A stretch of 64,000 bases of DNA from Paucilactobacillus suebicus DSM 5007 = KCTC 3549 (GCF_001434475.1 NZ_AZGF01000001.1:1-64000); one strand, 5' to 3'. Positions 8,333 to 17,339 are shown, counted from the first letter of the stretch. Made by a program: numbers and translations. The notes: generated from the letters alone by a model not told the origin.

Positions 8333-8824
8333 TTACTCCCTCTCAGTTATCATTTTAGAATCTTTGCTTATAATATCATATTCCTCGTCCATATCATGAA
8401 CAAGGTGGTTAATAGCTTTAAATAGTTCTCTTCTTGTAACTATACCAGTAAAATCGCCATTTTCTGCAACCACTGGTAAGAATGGTTGATCAGTTAGCAA
8501 ATGCAAATCCTGCTCGACATCGTATGGATCCGCTATGGTTGGTGCATCTGTCTGCATAACGTCAGCAACCTTAATACTTTTTAATTTTTCAACATCGATT
8601 GACTCTGTTTCAAACATCTGTTCTGTAATCATTGGTAGTGACAACAGGCCACGATATTTTCCGTCATTATTTAAAACAACAATTTTGGCATACTTAATCT
8701 TTGTTAATACCAAAAATGCGTGATACAAATTGTTCGATTCTAGAACATTGGCCACTACTGCTGCCGGAATCAAAAATTTTTCTTGATTCTCTGTCAACAT
8801 TCCTTTAATCGCTGAGTTAATCAT
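8333..8824 (-). CDS. cbpB: CBS-domain protein, CbpB/YkuL type (probable c-di-AMP sensor)
   Basis: A 163-residue protein consisting of two CBS motifs (about residues 15-75 and 80-140) with no attached enzyme or channel domain. In Bacillus and Listeria the equivalent protein (YkuL/CbpB/DarB) binds cyclic di-AMP and, when unbound, interacts with Rel and pyruvate carboxylase; it is encoded next to the dap genes there too. That link is from family knowledge. The ATG at 8824 has an AAGGGAGAG site. A -10-like TACAAT lies about 26 bp upstream, so this gene probably heads the cbpB-dapH-dapL unit. Confidence 0.85.
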   Translation of the reverse strand: MINSAIKGMLTENQEKFLIPAAVVANVLESNNLYHAFLVLTKIKYAKIVVLNNDGKYRGLLSLPMITEQMFETESIDVEKLKSIKVADVMQTDAPTIADPYDVEQDLHLLTDQPFLPVVAENGDFTGIVTRRELFKAINHLVHDMDEEYDIISKDSKMITERE

Positions 8825-8923
8825 TGAGAACTCTCCCTTCGATAACTCTATTGTAGCTAAATCATCGTCAGATGAATACTAAAATCATCGTATTAATATA
8901 ACTTTTAACTTTGCCACCAATTA

Positions 8924-9451
8924 TCAGTTCTTTAGACGTTTAAAATTAAATTTTAATTCACTAATTGGTCTCATGACACGATCGTAATATTGCACCGAAA
9001 AATTATTAGTATCAACAGTCACAATGCAAAACGTCCCGCCAATTGATGCGTACTCGCCTCTTGGCAGACTAATACTGCCAGGATTAACAAATAAAATGCC
9101 CTCATGTTCTGTAACTGCTAACCTATGCGTATGGCCAAATGCTACAATATCAGCCTGCTTTTCCTGTGCCAATAGCGACAGATTGTTCATCGTAAAATTA
9201 ACATTTTGTAAGTGACCATGTGTAACCAACACTTTGACATCGTTGATCTCACGTTCCTGCATTTCAGGAAAATGTTGACCATAGTCATTGTTTCCCTGAA
9301 CACTTGGCATGATTTTAAATAGTGGATCATCTGTCGCCATTTCAGAGTCGCCACAGTGAACCATTAAATCAACTTGCTCATTGTAATGTGCAACGATATC
9401 TTCGATAATTGTGCGATCTCCATGGTTATCACTGACAACCAGTAATTTCAT
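8924..9451 (-). CDS. YfcE/MJ0936-family metallophosphodiesterase
   Basis: A 175-residue calcineurin-like phosphoesterase. The full metal-site set is present: SDNHGD, HCGD, GNND, THGH and GHTH. It resembles YfcE of Escherichia coli and YsnB of Bacillus, which hydrolyse phosphodiesters in vitro; the natural substrate is unknown. The ATG at 9451 overlaps the rdgB stop by one base (TAATG), implying translational coupling; an in-frame start 15 bases further upstream is less likely. Third gene of murI-rdgB-phosphodiesterase. No clear terminator follows it. Confidence 0.93.
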   Translation of the reverse strand: MKLLVVSDNHGDRTIIEDIVAHYNEQVDLMVHCGDSEMATDDPLFKIMPSVQGNNDYGQHFPEMQEREINDVKVLVTHGHLQNVNFTMNNLSLLAQEKQADIVAFGHTHRLAVTEHEGILFVNPGSISLPRGEYASIGGTFCIVTVDTNNFSVQYYDRVMRPISELKFNFKRLKN

Positions 9452-10047
9452 TAAGCATTCCACCAACTTTCAAAATTAATCATCAGTTGGCGCATGGCTC
9501 GGCCACGATGGCTAATCGCATTCTTTTGTTGGTCAGTCAATTCAGCCATGGAACTTTCTGTTTCTGGAACGTAAAAAACTGGATCATAACCAAAGCCATT
9601 TTCACCATGTCGTTCCATTAAAATGCGACCACTGACATTACCATCTGCGACTAATTTACTACCGTTTGGTTTCAACGCCACAAGGGTTGTATGAAAGTGT
9701 GCCGTCCTTTTAGAATCAGGCACACCACGCATGTTAGTCAGTAACTTATCAATATTAGCTTCGTCATCGTGATCGCCTGCATATCTGGCAGAATGAACTC
9801 CCGGTTCTCCATCCAACGCATCAACTACTAGCCCTGAATCATCAGCAACCACAGGCAATTTGGTGGCATTAACAACGGCTTGTGTTTTAATCAGGGCATT
9901 TTGCTCAAATGTTGTCCCATTTTCATTAATGTCAAATGGTATATCAAAATCAGCAAGTGTCTTAACGGTAATATTCCATGGCTCAAATAGTTCACGATAT
10001 TCGCGAGCTTTATTCTGATTATTAGTTGCAACGACAATCGTATCCAT
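9451..10047 (-). CDS. rdgB: XTP/dITP diphosphatase (RdgB/HAM1)
   Basis: A 198-residue house-cleaning nucleotide pyrophosphatase that hydrolyses dITP and XTP (and ITP) to the monophosphates, preventing deaminated purines entering DNA or RNA. Family signatures are visible: the N-terminal VVATNNQNKAREY, ADDSGLVVDALDGEPG with SARYAG, and FGYDPVF with the C-terminal SHRGRAM. It starts 3 bp after the murI stop codon and overlaps the next gene by one base, so the three are one transcript, as in the racE region of Bacillus. Confidence 0.96.
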   Translation of the reverse strand: MDTIVVATNNQNKAREYRELFEPWNITVKTLADFDIPFDINENGTTFEQNALIKTQAVVNATKLPVVADDSGLVVDALDGEPGVHSARYAGDHDDEANIDKLLTNMRGVPDSKRTAHFHTTLVALKPNGSKLVADGNVSGRILMERHGENGFGYDPVFYVPETESSMAELTDQQKNAISHRGRAMRQLMINFESWWNA

Positions 10048-10050
10048 TAT

Positions 10051-10851
10051 TTAATCACCTAATTTAATATTTGAAACATCAAGCATGTCATTTTCAAGCC
10101 ATTTGCTAGCAACCGCACGAAAATCATTAGGATTGCCAGTTGTGAAATAAACTGTTTTTGATGTATTTGCGTCAGATTCAGCATTTAAATCTATTAATTT
10201 ACTTTTAACATACTCAGCTGTTGCTGCACCCGCATCAATCATTGGTATATCATAGTCAAGTGACCGCTTAATTTCATTTGCCAATAGTGGGAAATGAGTA
10301 CAGCCAAGAATGAGAGCATCCACTCGGTGTTGATTGAAATATTGCATTTTCTGGGTAATCACCGACTGAGAATGTTCCGTGCCCATTTGATTTTTTTCAA
10401 CCAAGGTGACAAACTCTTGCGTTGCTAATCCAATGACGTTAACACTTGAATCAAGATCGTTAATCTGGCGACTATACGCCTTACTTTCAATCGTCTTATT
10501 AGTTCCAATAACACCAATTGTTTGATGATGTTCTAACTTTAAAGCTGCATGACTACCAGGACTGATTACACCAATTACTGGAATTGGTAATTGTGCACGC
10601 AAATAATCAAGTGCAGCTGCGGTCGCAGTATTGCAAGCAATAATCATTAGTTTAATATCGTAGGTCTGTAAAAAATGAGCGATTTGCAGGCTAAATTGTT
10701 GTATTTCTTCTGTTGAGCGCGTGCCATAAGGCAACCGTGCCTGATCTCCCACAAATACAATGGATTCATTTGGCAGTTCCTTTTGAAGTACTTTAACAAC
10801 CGTTAAACCGCCAATTCCTGAGTCCATTACGCCAATCGGACGTTTATCCAT
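10051..10851 (-). CDS. murI: Glutamate racemase
   Basis: A 266-residue cofactor-independent racemase making D-glutamate for peptidoglycan. Both catalytic cysteines are present, in ACNTATAAAL (about residue 73) and LGCTHFPLL (about residue 184), together with DSGIGGLTV at the N-terminus. Length is typical. The ATG at 10851 follows GAGGGGAC. It is the first gene of an operon with rdgB and the phosphodiesterase, with a candidate promoter at 10888-10916. Confidence 0.97.
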   Translation of the reverse strand: MDKRPIGVMDSGIGGLTVVKVLQKELPNESIVFVGDQARLPYGTRSTEEIQQFSLQIAHFLQTYDIKLMIIACNTATAAALDYLRAQLPIPVIGVISPGSHAALKLEHHQTIGVIGTNKTIESKAYSRQINDLDSSVNVIGLATQEFVTLVEKNQMGTEHSQSVITQKMQYFNQHRVDALILGCTHFPLLANEIKRSLDYDIPMIDAGAATAEYVKSKLIDLNAESDANTSKTVYFTTGNPNDFRAVASKWLENDMLDVSNIKLGD

Positions 10852-10887
10852 TCTTAATGTCCCCTCTCGAAAAATCTCTGAAACTTA

Positions 10888-10916
10888 ATTATTACGTTCT
10901 ATTCATTTTTTTTCAA
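10888..10916 (-). promoter_or_regulatory. Candidate murI operon promoter
   Basis: TTGAAA (10911-10916) and AATAAT (10888-10893), 17 bp apart on the minus strand, about 37 bp before the murI start. Confidence 0.45.
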
Positions 10917-10937
10917 GCAAAATCATCTAATTTAATC

Positions 10938-10965
10938 TTTAACGTTTGAAAATTACCTGTATAAT
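10938..10965 (+). promoter_or_regulatory. yslB promoter
   Basis: A perfect TATAAT (10960-10965) with TTTAAC 16 bp upstream, 29 bp before the yslB ATG. It is divergent from the murI promoter. Confidence 0.6.
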
Positions 10966-10994
10966 AGTGATTGATAAAATAAAGGGGTGCACTT

Positions 10995-11498
10995 ATGTCT
11001 GAACCATCATATGCAAAATTACTACACAGTAACGCTGGTCTTCCACTGGAAGTGCTTAGAGATATTTTAATTCCAGCCATCCTGGGAAAAGAAACAGATG
11101 GTATTTTATACTGGGCCGGCAAAGATTTAGCCCGCCAATTTCCTGTTGAGACTGAAGATGATGTCAGCACCATTTTTAGTCAACTAGGATTTGGTGATAT
11201 CAAGCTGCAAAAGAAAAATAAAAAGCAACAGGTATGGATAATGTCAGGAGGTTTAGTCACAGACCGCCTAGCACTGGACAAAAACAACTTCACCTTAGAA
11301 GCTGGCTTTTTAGCACAACAGATCGAGCTACAAACAAATGCTACATCTGAGGCGCAAATTACGGAAAAGAAGAAAAATAGCGTTGAAATACTAGTTCAAC
11401 ACAACTTAAAAGATACTTTAACTGATATTGAACCTACAAAATACATCACAGTAGAAAACAGTACTGAAGAGTCTGATAGTGATGATCATGACAAATAA
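10995..11498 (+). CDS. yslB: YslB-family protein (DUF2507)
   Basis: A 167-residue soluble protein of the DUF2507/YslB family, related in fold to V4R-type and TRAPP-like small ligand domains. The function is unknown. Residues 1-100 carry the conserved domain (LLHSNAGLPLEVLRDILIPAIL near the start); the C-terminal 40 residues are charged and variable. The ATG at 10995 follows AAAGGGGTG. It is encoded alone between murI and trxA and ends at a bidirectional terminator. Confidence 0.85.
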   Translation: MSEPSYAKLLHSNAGLPLEVLRDILIPAILGKETDGILYWAGKDLARQFPVETEDDVSTIFSQLGFGDIKLQKKNKKQQVWIMSGGLVTDRLALDKNNFTLEAGFLAQQIELQTNATSEAQITEKKKNSVEILVQHNLKDTLTDIEPTKYITVENSTEESDSDDHDK

Positions 11499-11503
11499 AT
11501 AAC

Positions 11504-11556
11504 AAAAGAAGTACCCAACAACAATTCAACTCTGAATTCTTATTGGGTACTTTTAA
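11504..11556. terminator. Bidirectional terminator between yslB and trxA
   Basis: AAGTACCCAA and TTGGGTACTT pair perfectly across a 27-base loop, with A and T tracts outside. Confidence 0.85.
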
Positions 11557-11572
11557 TTAAGTCTATTTTATT

Positions 11573-11884
11573 TTACAAGTATTGGTCTAAAATCTTTTGT
11601 AATTGTTCTTTAGAGTGATACCCCACGATAGAATCAACAACCTCACCGTCTTTTTTTACAAGTAGAGTAGGAATACTCATAATACCAAATTGCTGTGCGG
11701 TGTTAGGATTTTGGTCAACATCCATCTTATTAAATGTAACGTTGTCCATTTCCTGAGACAATTGTTCTACAACAGGAGACTGCATCCGACAAGGACCACA
11801 CCATGTTGCCCAAAAATCAGTTAATGTTACACCTTTTGCTGTATCGTTTTCAAAAGTTTGATCTGTAGTCACTGCGACTGCCAT
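11573..11884 (-). CDS. trxA: Thioredoxin
   Basis: A 103-residue thioredoxin with the active site WCGPC at residues 28-32 and the cis-proline in SIPTLL. It acts as a cytosolic disulfide reductase supplied by thioredoxin reductase. The ATG at 11884 follows AAGGGGG. It has its own promoter at 11907-11936 and a terminator, so it is monocistronic. Placement beside mutS2 is common in lactobacilli. Confidence 0.97.
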   Translation of the reverse strand: MAVAVTTDQTFENDTAKGVTLTDFWATWCGPCRMQSPVVEQLSQEMDNVTFNKMDVDQNPNTAQQFGIMSIPTLLVKKDGEVVDSIVGYHSKEQLQKILDQYL

Positions 11885-11906
11885 ATCAAGTACCCCCTTA
11901 TTAATG

Positions 11907-11936
11907 ATTGTAACCAGTGTACCAAATGTTAATCAA
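11907..11936 (-). promoter_or_regulatory. trxA promoter
   Basis: TTGATT (11931-11936) and TACAAT (11907-11912) with an 18-bp spacer on the minus strand, about 22 bp before the trxA start. Confidence 0.6.
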
Positions 11937-11979
11937 AATACAAACATTTTTGCTTACTAAAAATCAGCTAACTTACAAA

Positions 11980-14352
11980 TTATAAGAAAACAATCGTTGC
12001 ACCATCACCACCAGCATTAGGTGCAGCGTATTCAAATGATTTAACCCGTGGATTACTTTGCAAGTACTCATGGGTACCCTTGCGCAATGCGCCGGTACCT
12101 TTACCATGAATAATCGTCACTGATGGCAGATTATTCAAAATGGCATGGTCAATAAACTGTTCTACTTCATTCATAGCCGCCTCATAGCGATGTCCTCGTA
12201 AATCAAGTCTAGCTGACGTTTGCCGTGTTTGTTGTGTCCGAACCATTGGTCGTTTAGGCTGCTTAGCCTCTTGTTCCGAAATGTTTTTTCGATCCGTTCT
12301 TTCCAAATCGGACTCGTTAACTTTCATTTTCAAAATACCAAGCTGAACTTCCCAGTCATCCTTACCCATTTTCCGGGTTAATTCTCCATATTGCCCATAT
12401 GATTTAACTAGTACGGCATCCCCAACTTTTAGATCATGTTTACGTTTTTCACGCTGTAAGACTTTATTCTTTTTCAGTTTAGGATCGTTCATGTGCAAAG
12501 CATTCAACTGTCCCTTTGCATCAATTAATTGATTTTCTTTAACGTTAGCACCCTGTTGTCTTTCTAACTGACGCAAATGACTAATAATCTGATCCGCTTT
12601 TTGTCGTGCTTGTGCAACCTCATGATTGGCTTGCACTCTGGCTTGATCTTGCATTTGATCGCGATTAGCCTCAAACTGGTCTAGCTTTTGTCTCAATTCT
12701 GTTTGCAAATCTGTTGCATCGGCCACCTGATGTTCCAATTCCAGTTCATGCTCATGAGCCTTTTTACGTTGCTCGACCAAATCACCGATCATCTTATTTA
12801 GATCCTGTGAATCATCATCCGTTAATGATCGAGCCTCACTAATGATCTCTGAACTAATACCAAGACGTTGTGCAATTTCAAACGCATTTGAACGCCCTGG
12901 AATTCCCAATAACAAACGATAAGTCGGCTGCAATGTTTCTTGATCAAACTCCATGCTAGCATTAATTGTTTGATCACGATCGTAGCCATAAACTTTAAGC
13001 TCTGGGTAATGAGTGGTGACCATTACGTAACTATTTTTCACACCAATTGCATCAAGAATCGACATGGCTAGCGCAGCTCCTTCCTTCGGATCAGTACCGG
13101 CGCCCAATTCGTCAAGTAATACCAAGCTACGACTGTCTATGTGATCAAGAATTGATTTGACATTTTCCATGTGGCCAGAAAAAGTACTGAGATTTTGTTC
13201 CAGTGACTGTTCATCGCCAATATCAGCAAAAATATCACCAAATACGCCGATTGAACTTTCTTCTTCTGTTGGGATATATAAACCAGATTGACCCATTAAT
13301 TGAATTAGACCAATTGTTTTAAGCGTAATGGTTTTCCCACCGGTATTTGGTCCAGTGATAATAATTGCTTTGTATGCATCGCCAATTTCGATATCATTAG
13401 CAACCATTTTTTTAGGATCAATCAACGGGTGGCGTGCACGCTTTAAATTAACATGATTTTGCTCACTTACGATTGGTTTAGTAGCATTCATCTCGTGAGC
13501 AATTGCTGCTTTCGCATTTAGAAAATCCAAGTGGCCCAAGATTGTCTCATTGTGTGCAATCTCAATTCTGTACGGTGCTAAAGTTGAAGATAATTCGGCT
13601 AAAATACGACGTTCCTCGTGACGTTCATCAATTTGTGCTTCTCTAAGTCGATTATTTAATTCCATTACTGCTTGTGGTTCAATAAATAGGGTTAAGCCAC
13701 TTTGACTTTGATCATGAACGACACCGCCAAAATGATTACGATAGTTTGCCTGAACAGGTAAAACATAGCGATCATTACGCATGGTGACAATTGAATCACT
13801 TAAATACTTAGACTCCTTGCCACGAGTATAATTTTCCATTCTCTGCCGAATTAGCGCTTCAGTCTGTGTTATCTTTTCACGCAATCCATGCAATTTTGTC
13901 GATGCTTCGTCCTTTAAACGGCCATCATCCTCCACAGATGATACTAGCTGCTTTGTAATCGATGGGATAGTGACCAATTCATCAACATAATGTTCTACTG
14001 CCTTAATATCAATTTCTTGTTGCCGTAGTTTTTCGAAAAAATCCTTAGTACTAGCAGACGCCCGAAGTACGCGAGCAATTTGTGCTAGTTCGGTCCCATT
14101 TAAAGTCGCCTTAATCTTCAACCGTTTAAGTTGTTCAGATATATCACTCAATTGTGGAATTGGCATACCACCATTCAAACGCAATATTTCAACACTAGCC
14201 GTTGTCTCCCCTAGCAGTTCGTTAACGGTCTCATAATCAGATGCTGGAGTGAGTGATGCCAATTCTTTTTTTCCAGCAGCAGAAACCAAATATGGAGCAA
14301 TTTGGTCTTTAATTCTGTCGAACTCCATTGTTTCTAAAATTTTTTTATTCAT
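11980..14352 (-). CDS. mutS2: MutS2 ATPase with Smr nuclease domain
   Basis: A 790-residue MutS2. The MutS-type clamp/lever region is followed by the ATPase (Walker A GPNTGGKTITLK at about residue 335; Walker B LVLLDELGAGTDP). A long charged coiled coil (about 510-620), a KOW-like segment and a C-terminal Smr domain (LDLRGHRYEAA and IIHGKGTGALR) follow. It lacks the mismatch-recognition domain of MutS. Family work shows roles in suppressing recombination and in ribosome-collision rescue (RqcU in Bacillus). The ATG at 14352 is preferred to a TTG two codons upstream because of the AAAGGAA spacing. It ends the zapA-cvpA-mutS2 unit. Confidence 0.96.
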   Translation of the reverse strand: MNKKILETMEFDRIKDQIAPYLVSAAGKKELASLTPASDYETVNELLGETTASVEILRLNGGMPIPQLSDISEQLKRLKIKATLNGTELAQIARVLRASASTKDFFEKLRQQEIDIKAVEHYVDELVTIPSITKQLVSSVEDDGRLKDEASTKLHGLREKITQTEALIRQRMENYTRGKESKYLSDSIVTMRNDRYVLPVQANYRNHFGGVVHDQSQSGLTLFIEPQAVMELNNRLREAQIDERHEERRILAELSSTLAPYRIEIAHNETILGHLDFLNAKAAIAHEMNATKPIVSEQNHVNLKRARHPLIDPKKMVANDIEIGDAYKAIIITGPNTGGKTITLKTIGLIQLMGQSGLYIPTEEESSIGVFGDIFADIGDEQSLEQNLSTFSGHMENVKSILDHIDSRSLVLLDELGAGTDPKEGAALAMSILDAIGVKNSYVMVTTHYPELKVYGYDRDQTINASMEFDQETLQPTYRLLLGIPGRSNAFEIAQRLGISSEIISEARSLTDDDSQDLNKMIGDLVEQRKKAHEHELELEHQVADATDLQTELRQKLDQFEANRDQMQDQARVQANHEVAQARQKADQIISHLRQLERQQGANVKENQLIDAKGQLNALHMNDPKLKKNKVLQREKRKHDLKVGDAVLVKSYGQYGELTRKMGKDDWEVQLGILKMKVNESDLERTDRKNISEQEAKQPKRPMVRTQQTRQTSARLDLRGHRYEAAMNEVEQFIDHAILNNLPSVTIIHGKGTGALRKGTHEYLQSNPRVKSFEYAAPNAGGDGATIVFL

Positions 14353-14371
14353 TATCAATTTCCTTTATACA

Positions 14372-14905
14372 TTAGTGACCTGCAAGCCAGTTGCCAATCA
14401 TCTGAGTTAATAGTGGCGTGTTATTAATAATCCACTGTGCAACTACAGAATTTGTAATTTGATCTTGCCACCATTGATTTGGAATAATTTGAAAAACCGT
14501 CAACAAAAGAAAAATTGTGACATAAACTAATGCCAAACTAATTAATCCACCAGCAAATGCATTAGCTTGATGAATTACGGGTAGCTTAGTAATCAAATTA
14601 AATTTTCTAACGATGATGCGACAAATGGCCATAATCAATATAAAAATAACTAAAAAAGCGACACCATGGTAAAAAAATAAATTGCCATCCGTGCCTACAC
14701 TAGTATTGTTGCCAGTTTGTTGATTTGAACTAATAATTGGAAAAATATTGGCCAAAAACGAGCCAACCGAAGTTGCAAAAATTTTGGCTCCAATAATTGC
14801 AATTAAATAGCTAACTAAGTTTAAAACCATGCGTAAAAGGCCACGACGAGAACCATAATGGTAACCTAAAATCAAACAAACGCCAATTAAAACTGTTACT
14901 ACCAT
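14372..14905 (-). CDS. cvpA: CvpA-family membrane protein
   Basis: A 177-residue integral membrane protein with four hydrophobic segments (about residues 1-18, 24-44, 76-95 and 114-137), matching the CvpA/colicin V production family. The family is also known as YshB in Bacillus, where it lies between zapA and the polX/mutS2 genes as here. Molecular function is not established. It begins 4 bp after the zapA stop and ends 19 bp before mutS2, so it is co-transcribed with both. Confidence 0.9.
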   Translation of the reverse strand: MVVTVLIGVCLILGYHYGSRRGLLRMVLNLVSYLIAIIGAKIFATSVGSFLANIFPIISSNQQTGNNTSVGTDGNLFFYHGVAFLVIFILIMAICRIIVRKFNLITKLPVIHQANAFAGGLISLALVYVTIFLLLTVFQIIPNQWWQDQITNSVVAQWIINNTPLLTQMIGNWLAGH

Positions 14906-14909
14906 TTCA

Positions 14910-15161
14910 TCATTCCTTCTGCTGTTTTTTCACATTATTTAATTCTTTTTGCTTATTAATTCGGTCAGAAACCGCATTAAACGCAAGCAAATTAGCACGT
15001 TGAAGCGGTGTTAAATCGGGATTATTATTTTTTAGAAAATGAAGCTGTTCATTTACTAACTGTTCAGCAGCACGTACTTGTTCAAGAGAACCCGGTCCGG
15101 CGATTGTGTACTCTTCATTATCAATTTTTATTTTGTATCGTTTTTTTTCGTTATCACTCAT
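14910..15161 (-). CDS. zapA: Cell division protein ZapA
   Basis: An 83-residue ZapA, which cross-links FtsZ protofilaments at the division site. It has the N-terminal beta-strand region (KKRYKIKIDNEEYTIAG) and a C-terminal helix for dimer and tetramer formation. The frame continues to 15191, but the ATG at 15161 follows a perfect AGGAGG seven bases upstream and gives the usual family length. First gene of the operon with cvpA and mutS2, divergent from rnhC. Confidence 0.92.
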   Translation of the reverse strand: MSDNEKKRYKIKIDNEEYTIAGPGSLEQVRAAEQLVNEQLHFLKNNNPDLTPLQRANLLAFNAVSDRINKQKELNNVKKQQKE

Positions 15162-15232
15162 TGTGTGCCTCCTACAAAGACTATCTGTCATATTCTATCA
15201 TTATCGTTTTTTAATTACTATCGTAAAGATTA

Positions 15233-15241
15233 TGCTACACT
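15233..15241 (+). promoter_or_regulatory. rnhC extended -10 promoter element
   Basis: TGCTACACT, an extended -10 without a recognisable -35, lies 34 bp before the rnhC start codon. Confidence 0.5.
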
Positions 15242-15275
15242 TAGTACATCAAACTTAAAGGGTGTTTATTTACTT

Positions 15276-16205
15276 ATGCAAGCTGTTATCAATGTTCCTA
15301 CATCTCAACTAACCGTCTTAAAAAATGCTTATGAAGGCTACTTAAGTGGCGCACCAGCTGGCGCCGTCTTTAGAGCCAAAATCCATGGAACAACAATTAC
15401 AGGTTACAGATCTGGAAAGGTTATGTTCCAAGGATCTAACATTGATTCGCAGCTAAATCGCTGGCAGTCAATTTCAGTAGTTTCAAGTTCGAAAAAATCG
15501 AGCAATCATCGTAAAGTCCCCGTCACAAGCTTGCCCACTGATTTTGAATCATGGTCGGTACTCGGTTCCGATGAAGTGGGTACAGGTAGTTATTTTGGCC
15601 CATTGACTGTGGCTGCCGTGTACGTGGATCAAAATCATTTAGAAAAAGTAAAAAGTCTTGGCGTTCAAGACTCCAAAAAATTAACTGATCCTGAAATTAT
15701 CAAAATGGCCAAACAAATCTTAACATTTGCACCGTACCACGTTGTAAATTTGATGCCCGATAAGTACAACCAACTAATGAATCAGTACCATAATCAAGGG
15801 CAGTTAAAGGCCTTTTGCCACAATTTAGCACTACAAAAAGTCCTCCAAAAAATTAGCCCCACAATTCCTGACGGGATCCTAATTGACCAATTTGTAGCAC
15901 CAAACACTTATTACCGCTACCTTAAGGGACAAAAAGTAATCGTTAAAGATGGTGTCTATTTCAAAACTAAAGGCGAACAGGCCCACCTATCAGTGGCAGC
16001 TGCGTCAATTGTCGCCAGGTATGTTTCATTGCAAGCTATGGATGAATTAACTCAAAACGCAGGCATCACATTACCAATTGGTGCAGGTAATGCTGTCGAT
16101 CAAATCGCAGCAAAGTTGATTCACCGCGGTTTACCACTAGGAAATTTTGCCAAAATCCACTTTGGTAATACTGAAAAAGCAAAAGAAATTGCAGCTCAAC
16201 TATAA
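15276..16205 (+). CDS. rnhC: Ribonuclease HIII
   Basis: A 309-residue RNase HIII, which cleaves the RNA strand of RNA/DNA hybrids, including R-loops. It has the N-terminal TBP-like substrate-binding domain (about residues 1-85) that distinguishes HIII from HII, then the catalytic domain with GSDEVGTGSYFGP, carrying the DE pair. Further acidic positions are in VQDSKKL and near LIDQF. Although the frame is open upstream to 15078, that stretch lies over zapA and its leader; the ATG at 15276 gives the expected N-terminus. It is monocistronic, closed by a strong terminator. Confidence 0.95.
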   Translation: MQAVINVPTSQLTVLKNAYEGYLSGAPAGAVFRAKIHGTTITGYRSGKVMFQGSNIDSQLNRWQSISVVSSSKKSSNHRKVPVTSLPTDFESWSVLGSDEVGTGSYFGPLTVAAVYVDQNHLEKVKSLGVQDSKKLTDPEIIKMAKQILTFAPYHVVNLMPDKYNQLMNQYHNQGQLKAFCHNLALQKVLQKISPTIPDGILIDQFVAPNTYYRYLKGQKVIVKDGVYFKTKGEQAHLSVAAASIVARYVSLQAMDELTQNAGITLPIGAGNAVDQIAAKLIHRGLPLGNFAKIHFGNTEKAKEIAAQL

Positions 16206-16212
16206 TTTAATT

Positions 16213-16256
16213 AAAAAGAGGACTCACGCCATTAATCCCGGTGTGAGTCCTCTTTT
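16213..16256. terminator. Strong bidirectional terminator between rnhC and the DUF1292 gene
   Basis: AAAAGAGGACTCAC and GTGAGTCCTCTTTT form a perfect 14-bp stem with A and T tracts on both sides. Confidence 0.92.
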
Positions 16257-16267
16257 ATTGGGTTTGG

Positions 16268-16564
16268 CTATGCGTCAAAGTTACCATCATCATCTAGGAA
16301 CGTGTTTAATACTTCTTCAACCATATCCCATTCAGCATCGTCCTCGATTGGTTCTAGTTCTCCTTCACCCTTGCCATCTTCGTCATGGTAAGCATACGCT
16401 TGAATATCGACCTGATCATCGTTTTCGGCACTTGCAGGATACAACAATATATACGACTTGCCGAAGTCTTCAGAATCAAAAGTAAAAAGGACTTTGTAGA
16501 GTTCCTCATTACCTTGATCGTCAACTAATGTGATAAAATCATCGTTTTGTGCTTCTTCGCTCAT
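16268..16564 (-). CDS. DUF1292 protein (YrzB family)
   Basis: A 98-residue acidic protein of the DUF1292 family, with FITLVDDQGNEELY at the start and a strongly acidic C-terminus. No activity is known. Its invariant position after ruvX and ireB in Bacilli suggests a link to that operon, here preserved: it begins 10 bp after the ruvX stop. Confidence 0.9.
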   Translation of the reverse strand: MSEEAQNDDFITLVDDQGNEELYKVLFTFDSEDFGKSYILLYPASAENDDQVDIQAYAYHDEDGKGEGELEPIEDDAEWDMVEEVLNTFLDDDGNFDA

Positions 16565-16574
16565 ATAAAATCCC

Positions 16575-17012
16575 TCACAATTCTTTTGTTAGTTTGCCAT
16601 GTCGATCAAGATAATTTTGTAAGATCAAACTGGCTGCCAGCTTATCAATCACTTTTTTTCTTTTTTGACGTGAAGTATCAGCCTCTTCAACTAACATTCT
16701 TTGGGCTTCAACCGTAGTCAGCCGCTCATCCTGATAGTCAATCGGCAATCCAAATTTATCAATCAGTAAATCACCATAATGGTGCGATGCATCGACACGT
16801 GGGCCCTCAGTATTATTCATATTTTTGGGTAATCCTAAAACGAAGCCACTAACTTGATTTTTTTTAACAAGTTCAGATACCCGTGACAATCCAAATTCTT
16901 CATTTTCTTCATCAATCGGGATAATTTCAACGCCCTGCGCCGTCCAACCAAGCGGATCACTTAGCGCAACGCCAACCGTCTTTGAACCAACGTCTAAACC
17001 CATTAATCGCAT
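16575..17012 (-). CDS. ruvX: RuvX/YqgF Holliday-junction resolvase-like nuclease
   Basis: A 145-residue RNase H-fold protein of the YqgF/RuvX family. Acidic catalytic residues are visible in [14 protein letters not shown] (N-terminal Asp), [11 protein letters not shown] and YQDERLTT. The family is annotated as a putative Holliday-junction resolvase; in E. coli YqgF is linked to 16S rRNA 5' processing, so the real role may be ribosomal. It starts 3 bp after ireB, with an AGGGG site inside the ireB end. Confidence 0.94.
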   Translation of the reverse strand: MRLMGLDVGSKTVGVALSDPLGWTAQGVEIIPIDEENEEFGLSRVSELVKKNQVSGFVLGLPKNMNNTEGPRVDASHHYGDLLIDKFGLPIDYQDERLTTVEAQRMLVEEADTSRQKRKKVIDKLAASLILQNYLDRHGKLTKEL

Positions 17013-17015
17013 TTA

Positions 17016-17273
17016 CTACCCCTCGTTTGTCTTCAAATATGATCGTACTAATTCCTCGATAATTTCGTCACGTTCATGTTTCCGAATCAAATTACGCGCA
17101 TCATTTAAACGCGGAATGTATGCTGGATCGCCGGAAAGAAGATAACCAACAATTTGGTTAATCGGATTATATCCCTTTTCCTCCAGTGCCTGATACACCG
17201 TATTCAATGTATCGTGAACATCCTTTTGATTCTTATCACTAAAATCAAAAAACATTGTTTTATCAGTCGCCAA
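17016..17273 (-). CDS. ireB: IreB-family regulatory phosphoprotein
   Basis: An 85-residue IreB protein (formerly UPF0297/YrzL). In Enterococcus IreB is phosphorylated by the PASTA kinase IreK at N-terminal threonines and limits cephalosporin resistance; here Thr3 and Thr6 of MATDKTMFF are the candidate sites (inference). The start is TTG at 17273 behind GGGGG, with a promoter at 17311-17339. First gene of the three-gene ireB-ruvX-DUF1292 operon. Confidence 0.93.
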   Translation of the reverse strand: MATDKTMFFDFSDKNQKDVHDTLNTVYQALEEKGYNPINQIVGYLLSGDPAYIPRLNDARNLIRKHERDEIIEELVRSYLKTNEG

Positions 17274-17310
17274 TTAGTACACCCCCAGTGTTACAACTAT
17301 TCTCAGGTTA

Positions 17311-17339
17311 ATTTTACTAGAACAACACAGAAAGTACAA
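17311..17339 (-). promoter_or_regulatory. ireB operon promoter
   Basis: TTGTAC (17334-17339) and TAAAAT (17311-17316) with a 17-bp spacer, about 38 bp before the ireB start. It shows the operon need not depend on read-through from alaS. Confidence 0.6.

Noticed and set aside
15078-15275. N-terminal extension of RNase HIII
   Set aside because: The open frame upstream of 15276 runs antisense through zapA and the shared promoter region, and the protein from 15276 already has the complete family N-terminus.
16147-16485. Plus-strand frame spanning the rnhC terminator
   Set aside because: It crosses a strong terminator and is antisense to the DUF1292 gene.
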